Assembly: GCF_005049105.1 (NCBI RefSeq)
Contig: NZ_SUKA01000005.1
Span: forward strand, 1 to 35,832
DNA: 35,832 bases
Direction: 5' to 3'
Source of the DNA: Sphingobacterium alkalisoli
GTDB lineage: Bacteria > Bacteroidota > Bacteroidia > Sphingobacteriales > Sphingobacteriaceae
Shown here: piece after piece, positions 33,453 through 35,832 of the stretch
Layout of the letters: each line of letters starts with the position of its first letter
Position numbering within the stretch: position 1 is the stretch's first letter
Notes under the pieces: model-generated
Told to the model about the DNA's origin: nothing
Database searches by the model: none
The model's input: only the letters and a program-made list of their open reading frames with translations
Program-made: the position numbers and the translations under genes

Positions 33453-34031
33453 TTACGATTTTTCTACAATTCTTTTTCTGATACGGCTCAGTGAAGTGGC
33501 GGTAATGCCTAAATAGGTGGCAAGCATATGTTGCGGAACTCGTTGCAGGATTTCAGGATTTTGTGACAACAATTTTGTGTATCGTTCTTCGGGACTATCT
33601 AAAATGAAAGATGTTAATGCTTGTTGAAGCTGAATTAATGTTTGCTCTAAGGTCTTTCGCACAAACTCGTTCATTAGAGGAATCTCGTTGTAAAGTTTGT
33701 CCAAGTCTTTTTTGTTGAGGACAAGCAACTCTGAAGGTTCAAGTGTTTCAATGATTTCTTTGCTCGCAGTTCCTGTAATAAAACTGTCAAAAGCACCAAT
33801 AAAACTATTTTCTGTTGTAATGTATATCGTTATCTGCTGTCCGTCTTTTAGATAATATTTTCTAAGGCAACCTTTGAGCAAGAAAAATAACTCGTCTGTC
33901 CGCTTGTCATATGAAACTAGCTCGGTTTTTGTTTTTACTTGTCTAAATGACAATGCAGAAGCCAACAGTTCTTTGTCAGCTTGTGTGAAGTTCACAAATT
34001 TGTCGGTGTATGTAAAAAAATGTTCTGTCAT
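33453..34031 (-). CDS. Crp/Fnr family transcriptional regulator
   Basis: 192 residues. Beta-roll domain (about 20-115: FRQVKTKTELVSYDKRTDELFFLLKGCLRKYYLKDGQQITIYITTENSFIGAFDSF) and winged helix-turn-helix (EILQRVPQHMLATYLGITATSLSRIRKRIVEK). Complete for this short class. It lies 84 bp before the DUF2147/SDR pair on the same strand and probably controls it. It is distinct from the regulator at 25775. A bulged inverted repeat lies upstream. Confidence 0.88.
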   Translation of the reverse strand: MTEHFFTYTDKFVNFTQADKELLASALSFRQVKTKTELVSYDKRTDELFFLLKGCLRKYYLKDGQQITIYITTENSFIGAFDSFITGTASKEIIETLEPSELLVLNKKDLDKLYNEIPLMNEFVRKTLEQTLIQLQQALTSFILDSPEERYTKLLSQNPEILQRVPQHMLATYLGITATSLSRIRKRIVEKS

Positions 34032-34058
34032 TTTTTGGATGATGTCTGTTTAAAATTT

Positions 34059-34155
34059 CCGCTAACGTTTTGGGGCTTGGAGATGGTGAGGCAATCGAAG
34101 AACTATACTTGAACTTTGCAATTTCGCCCCACTCTTGCAAAACCTTTATTAGCGG
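34059..34155. repeat. attC-like bulged inverted repeat
   Basis: Arm CCGCTAA-C-GTTTTG-GGGC (34059-34076) pairs with GCCCC-(actcttg)-CAAAAC-(cttta)-TTAGCGG (34126-34155). The base pairs fall in three blocks of 7, 6 and about 5, with unpaired bases on one arm, and a spacer of about 49 nt. This is the plan of recombination sites with extrahelical bases; assignment is by shape only. Confidence 0.5.
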
Positions 34156-34199
34156 TTCGGCTGATATATTTTATTGTTGTTTAGTCTGTTTTTCTTTTG

Positions 34200-34751
34200 T
34201 TATTTTATTGTTTCTTCTCTATTTTTTTTAGCACATTGTTCGTCTATTTCAAAAGAGGGCAAATAAGTTCCATCATAATCGAAGTCAATAAGTTTACCAT
34301 TTTTCACAATAATGGCTATCAAATTATCCGACGCAGAATTTATCTTAATTTCAGCATAACGACCGCTTAACTCATCATTTTTTTCATCAATTTGTATTTC
34401 TTTCACCACACTTTTAGCATAAGCATCGTCTTTATTTGAAATTTTAAACCCTTTTAAATGTGCTTCTAAATGGGTTTCGTCATCATTTGGTTCGTAGCCG
34501 TAATCACCAATGGTAAATGAAAAAATACATTCTTCCCAAAGCATTTCTTTTATGGTTTCAATCGCTGATTTTTCAAGTTCGAGAATGTCATTTACACACG
34601 CAAGCATTTTGTCTGTAATACTTGGTGTTGGTTCATGATTTTGAAAAAAAACAAAAGGAATTTCTTTTTCAAATAAGGGTACATAAATAAAACAAGTTCC
34701 TATTTCGTAATCATCCCACGTTGTTTTGTTTAAGATTTCGTTTTTTGTCAT
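34200..34751 (-). CDS. Hypothetical acidic cytoplasmic protein
   Basis: 183 residues, no signal peptide or membrane helix. Features: MTKNEILNKTTWDDYEIGTCFIYVPLFEKEIPFVFFQ, an acidic middle with LWEECIFSFTIGDYGYEPNDDETHLEAHLK, and a beta-rich C-terminus LIAIIVKNGKLIDFDYDGTYLP. The composition is like small immunity or DUF6985-type proteins, but I cannot assign a family with confidence. It is a single gene flanked by structured gaps, next to the broken recombinase, and low in G+C, so it may have been acquired. Confidence 0.65.
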   Translation of the reverse strand: MTKNEILNKTTWDDYEIGTCFIYVPLFEKEIPFVFFQNHEPTPSITDKMLACVNDILELEKSAIETIKEMLWEECIFSFTIGDYGYEPNDDETHLEAHLKGFKISNKDDAYAKSVVKEIQIDEKNDELSGRYAEIKINSASDNLIAIIVKNGKLIDFDYDGTYLPSFEIDEQCAKKNREETIK

Positions 34752-34833
34752 TTGTTTTCGTTTTTTGTCGCAAAAGTCTATGTCTGAGTGTTTTTGTAGG
34801 CTTCTGACTAACGTTTTTTATTCTCACTAATTA

Positions 34834-35447
34834 TCAGTTAGTTCCGAGTCCAATATCCCCGGTGGTCAGTTCAAATTTATCGATTTGTTTTCGGATTCTT
34901 TTTACGATTCCTAGTTTTCTTTTGATGTGGCCTTTTGCAGTTGGTTCTGAAAGCTTGGAACCGGCATCTAAGGTTAAATATTCATACAGCTCATCACCAA
35001 AACTTGGTCTTATTTCAGCAAAATAAATATCTTTTTTCTTATAATGGTTCACCAAAAAATCAAAGACCTTGCCTCTTGTTGTACGCCAGTGCCTCATTGT
35101 GCCATCGGACCTCTTTTTGTTCTGGACAAGTTTTGCAAAACCTTTTATAAACTCATCAAAAGTATTGAGTAGGGTGGCCTCTTTGACCGGTTCAGGCCCT
35201 TCTTTTTTTGCTACATTAGGGGCTTTGCCGGTAAAAGCATGTTTTACCATTAAGGGGGTAACGGTATCATGCAGATAGGATAGGCGGTCGAAATGCAATG
35301 TCCGGGTTGAATTTTCTCGCCCAAGGAGAATTCTGTACTGGTACCATCTATGGTACCACGTATACTGATAGGGGCAAGCCCCGAAACTTTTGCTTTACTA
35401 CTTTGTATCCATACAAGGAGTGTCATGTCTTGTCTGATTTTCATCAT
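34834..35447 (-). pseudogene. Truncated, frameshifted tyrosine recombinase (Bacteroidota phage-integrase type)
   Basis: Two frames join into one decayed gene. The first (from ATG 35447, MMKIRQDMTLLVWIQSSKAK) is the Arm-DNA-binding domain and ends in the wrong frame after SLGEKIQPGH near 35300. The second (34834-35298) continues LSYLHDTVTPLMVKHAFTGKAP and holds the SAM-like core-binding domain (TFDEFIKGFAKLVQNKKRSDGTMRHWRTTRGKVFDFL, PSFGDELYEYL, GHIKRKLGIVKRIRKQ). It stops at TN before the catalytic domain with its R-K-H-R-Y residues. Intact relatives are about 400 residues; only about 200 remain. It cannot catalyse recombination. Confidence 0.8.
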
Positions 35448-35522
35448 CCCACAATTTAAAAGGTTAAACAATATTTTGTTTGGGAGTCCTTTTAATCTCT
35501 CGCCTCATCAAACTTTCCCGTA

Positions 35523-35576
35523 ATTCGGTTACCAAAAATAAGCAATAGAGGGGGGTAACCGAATAGGTAACCGAAT
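35523..35576. promoter_or_regulatory. Three GGTAACCGAAT sites, candidate recombinase or repressor sites
   Basis: One inverted copy (attcggttacc, 35523-35533) and two direct copies with 12-bp period (35554-35564 and 35566-35576) lie just upstream of the recombinase remnant. All three are exact 11-mers. Confidence 0.6.
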
Positions 35577-35614
35577 CGTTTGCTATAGAATGAAATACTA
35601 TGGTTTATTTATTT

Positions 35615-35648
35615 TCATTAAAGCGGTTTTAATACCGCTTTAAATGAG
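35615..35648. terminator. Hairpin, probable bidirectional terminator
   Basis: tcattaaagcggt (35615-35627) pairs with accgctttaaatga (35634-35647) with one bulged base and loop tttaat. Confidence 0.55.
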
Positions 35649-35650
35649 AA

Positions 35651-35688
35651 AAGTCACTCCAAAAGAGTGACTTTGTGATCCCGCTGGG
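35651..35688 (-). terminator. Terminator hairpin with adjacent 14-mer GTGATCCCGCTGGG
   Basis: aagtcactc (35651-35659) pairs with gagtgactt (35665-35673). The word gtgatcccgctggg follows (35675-35688) and is repeated at 35819-35832 behind another hairpin. Its complement, ccagcgggatcac, is like the 3' end of a tRNA followed by its terminator, but the T-loop that should come next is missing here. Confidence 0.5.
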
Positions 35689-35723
35689 ATTAGTTGCGCC
35701 CCTCGATTCCCGCACGCTATTCC

Positions 35724-35749
35724 GCAACGAGCTTCGCTTAAGTTCGAAC
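35724..35749 (+). repeat. 26-bp direct repeat, right copy
   Basis: Exact match in the same orientation to 29158-29183. It is part of a longer repeat-like block (35689-35780) that ends in the shared hairpin. Confidence 0.85.
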
Positions 35750-35784
35750 CCATCCCAACGCTTCGTTCTCATCCCATGGGATAC

Positions 35785-35816
35785 AAAAAAGCCCAATCTT
35801 TCGATTGAGCTTTATT
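35785..35816. terminator. Terminator; copy 3 of repeated hairpin
   Basis: aaaaaagcccaatc / gattgagctttatt with loop tttc, the same core as 15752-15780 and 27324-27359. Here and at 27324 it is preceded by cccatgggata / cccattggata, so the repeat is longer than the hairpin. Confidence 0.75.
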
Positions 35817-35818
35817 TA

Positions 35819-35832
35819 GTGATCCCGCTGGG
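35819..35832 (-). tRNA. Possible tRNA 3' end, continuing outside window
   Basis: The last 14 bases, gtgatcccgctggg, read on the minus strand as cccagcgggatcac: the end of a T-stem, a CGGGATC acceptor strand and a discriminator base, directly followed by a terminator. Only 14 bases are visible, so the tRNA cannot be confirmed or named; a palindromic repeat (atcccGCTgggat) is an equal alternative. Confidence 0.25.

Noticed and set aside
31341..34751. True integron
   Set aside because: No IntI-type integrase or attI is visible, and the only recombinase remnant is of the phage-integrase type; only the cassette-like layout is supported.

Overview
The window looks like chromosome from a Bacteroidota bacterium of the Sphingobacteriaceae type (Sphingobacterium, Pedobacter or Olivibacter relatives). 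The main reasons are an ECF sigma/FecR pair next to a SusC/SusD couple, DUF6266, 7TMR-DISM kinases, the near absence of Shine-Dalgarno signals, and several matches to the Bacteroidota promoter pattern (TTTG, about 19 nt, TAnnTTTG). The species cannot be named from the sequence.

Layout. (1) 1-2.7 kb: a DUF6266 gene cut by the window edge, a DUF5675 gene and two small overlapping genes, separated by low-complexity tandem repeats that run up to the start codons, then a PA2169-type four-helix-bundle gene. (2) 2.8-15.7 kb: an ECF sigma factor, FecR anti-sigma, SusC with an STN domain, SusD lipoprotein, a Gld-type ABC ATPase with a GldF-GldG fusion permease, and a secreted M16 zinc protease. This reads as a regulated import and processing locus, probably for a peptide or siderophore-like ligand. 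(3) 15.8-16.9 kb: a lone secreted GH105-type glycosidase. (4) 17.2-22.6 kb: an acyltransferase with an autoinducer-synthase look, a SAM methyltransferase, a 7TM-DISM histidine kinase and a REC-kinase hybrid in one direction, facing a stand-alone REC protein. This may be a small-molecule signalling system that makes and senses its own compound, and it is the most attractive candidate for something undescribed. (5) 22.8-25.6 kb: DinB-fold protein, PAS-LuxR regulator, and a large unknown secreted protein.

(6) 25.7-35.8 kb: a visibly more A+T-rich accessory region. It holds a Crp/Fnr regulator with a CRP-like box before a DJ-1/PfpI gene, an ECF sigma/zinc anti-sigma/peroxiredoxin group, an AraC regulator with a secreted ConA-like protein, and a run of same-strand single genes (NTF2-like, SDR, DUF2147, Crp/Fnr, unknown). 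Two of the gaps in that run hold long bulged inverted repeats resembling recombination sites. The run ends at a broken tyrosine recombinase with repeated candidate binding sites. A 26-bp direct repeat at 29158 and 35724 brackets most of this segment, so it may be a decayed 6.6-kb island. The right edge holds hairpins and a repeated 14-mer that may be tRNA 3'-end or palindromic-repeat debris.

The window contains no complete tRNA or rRNA, no CRISPR array and no intact transposase that I can see.
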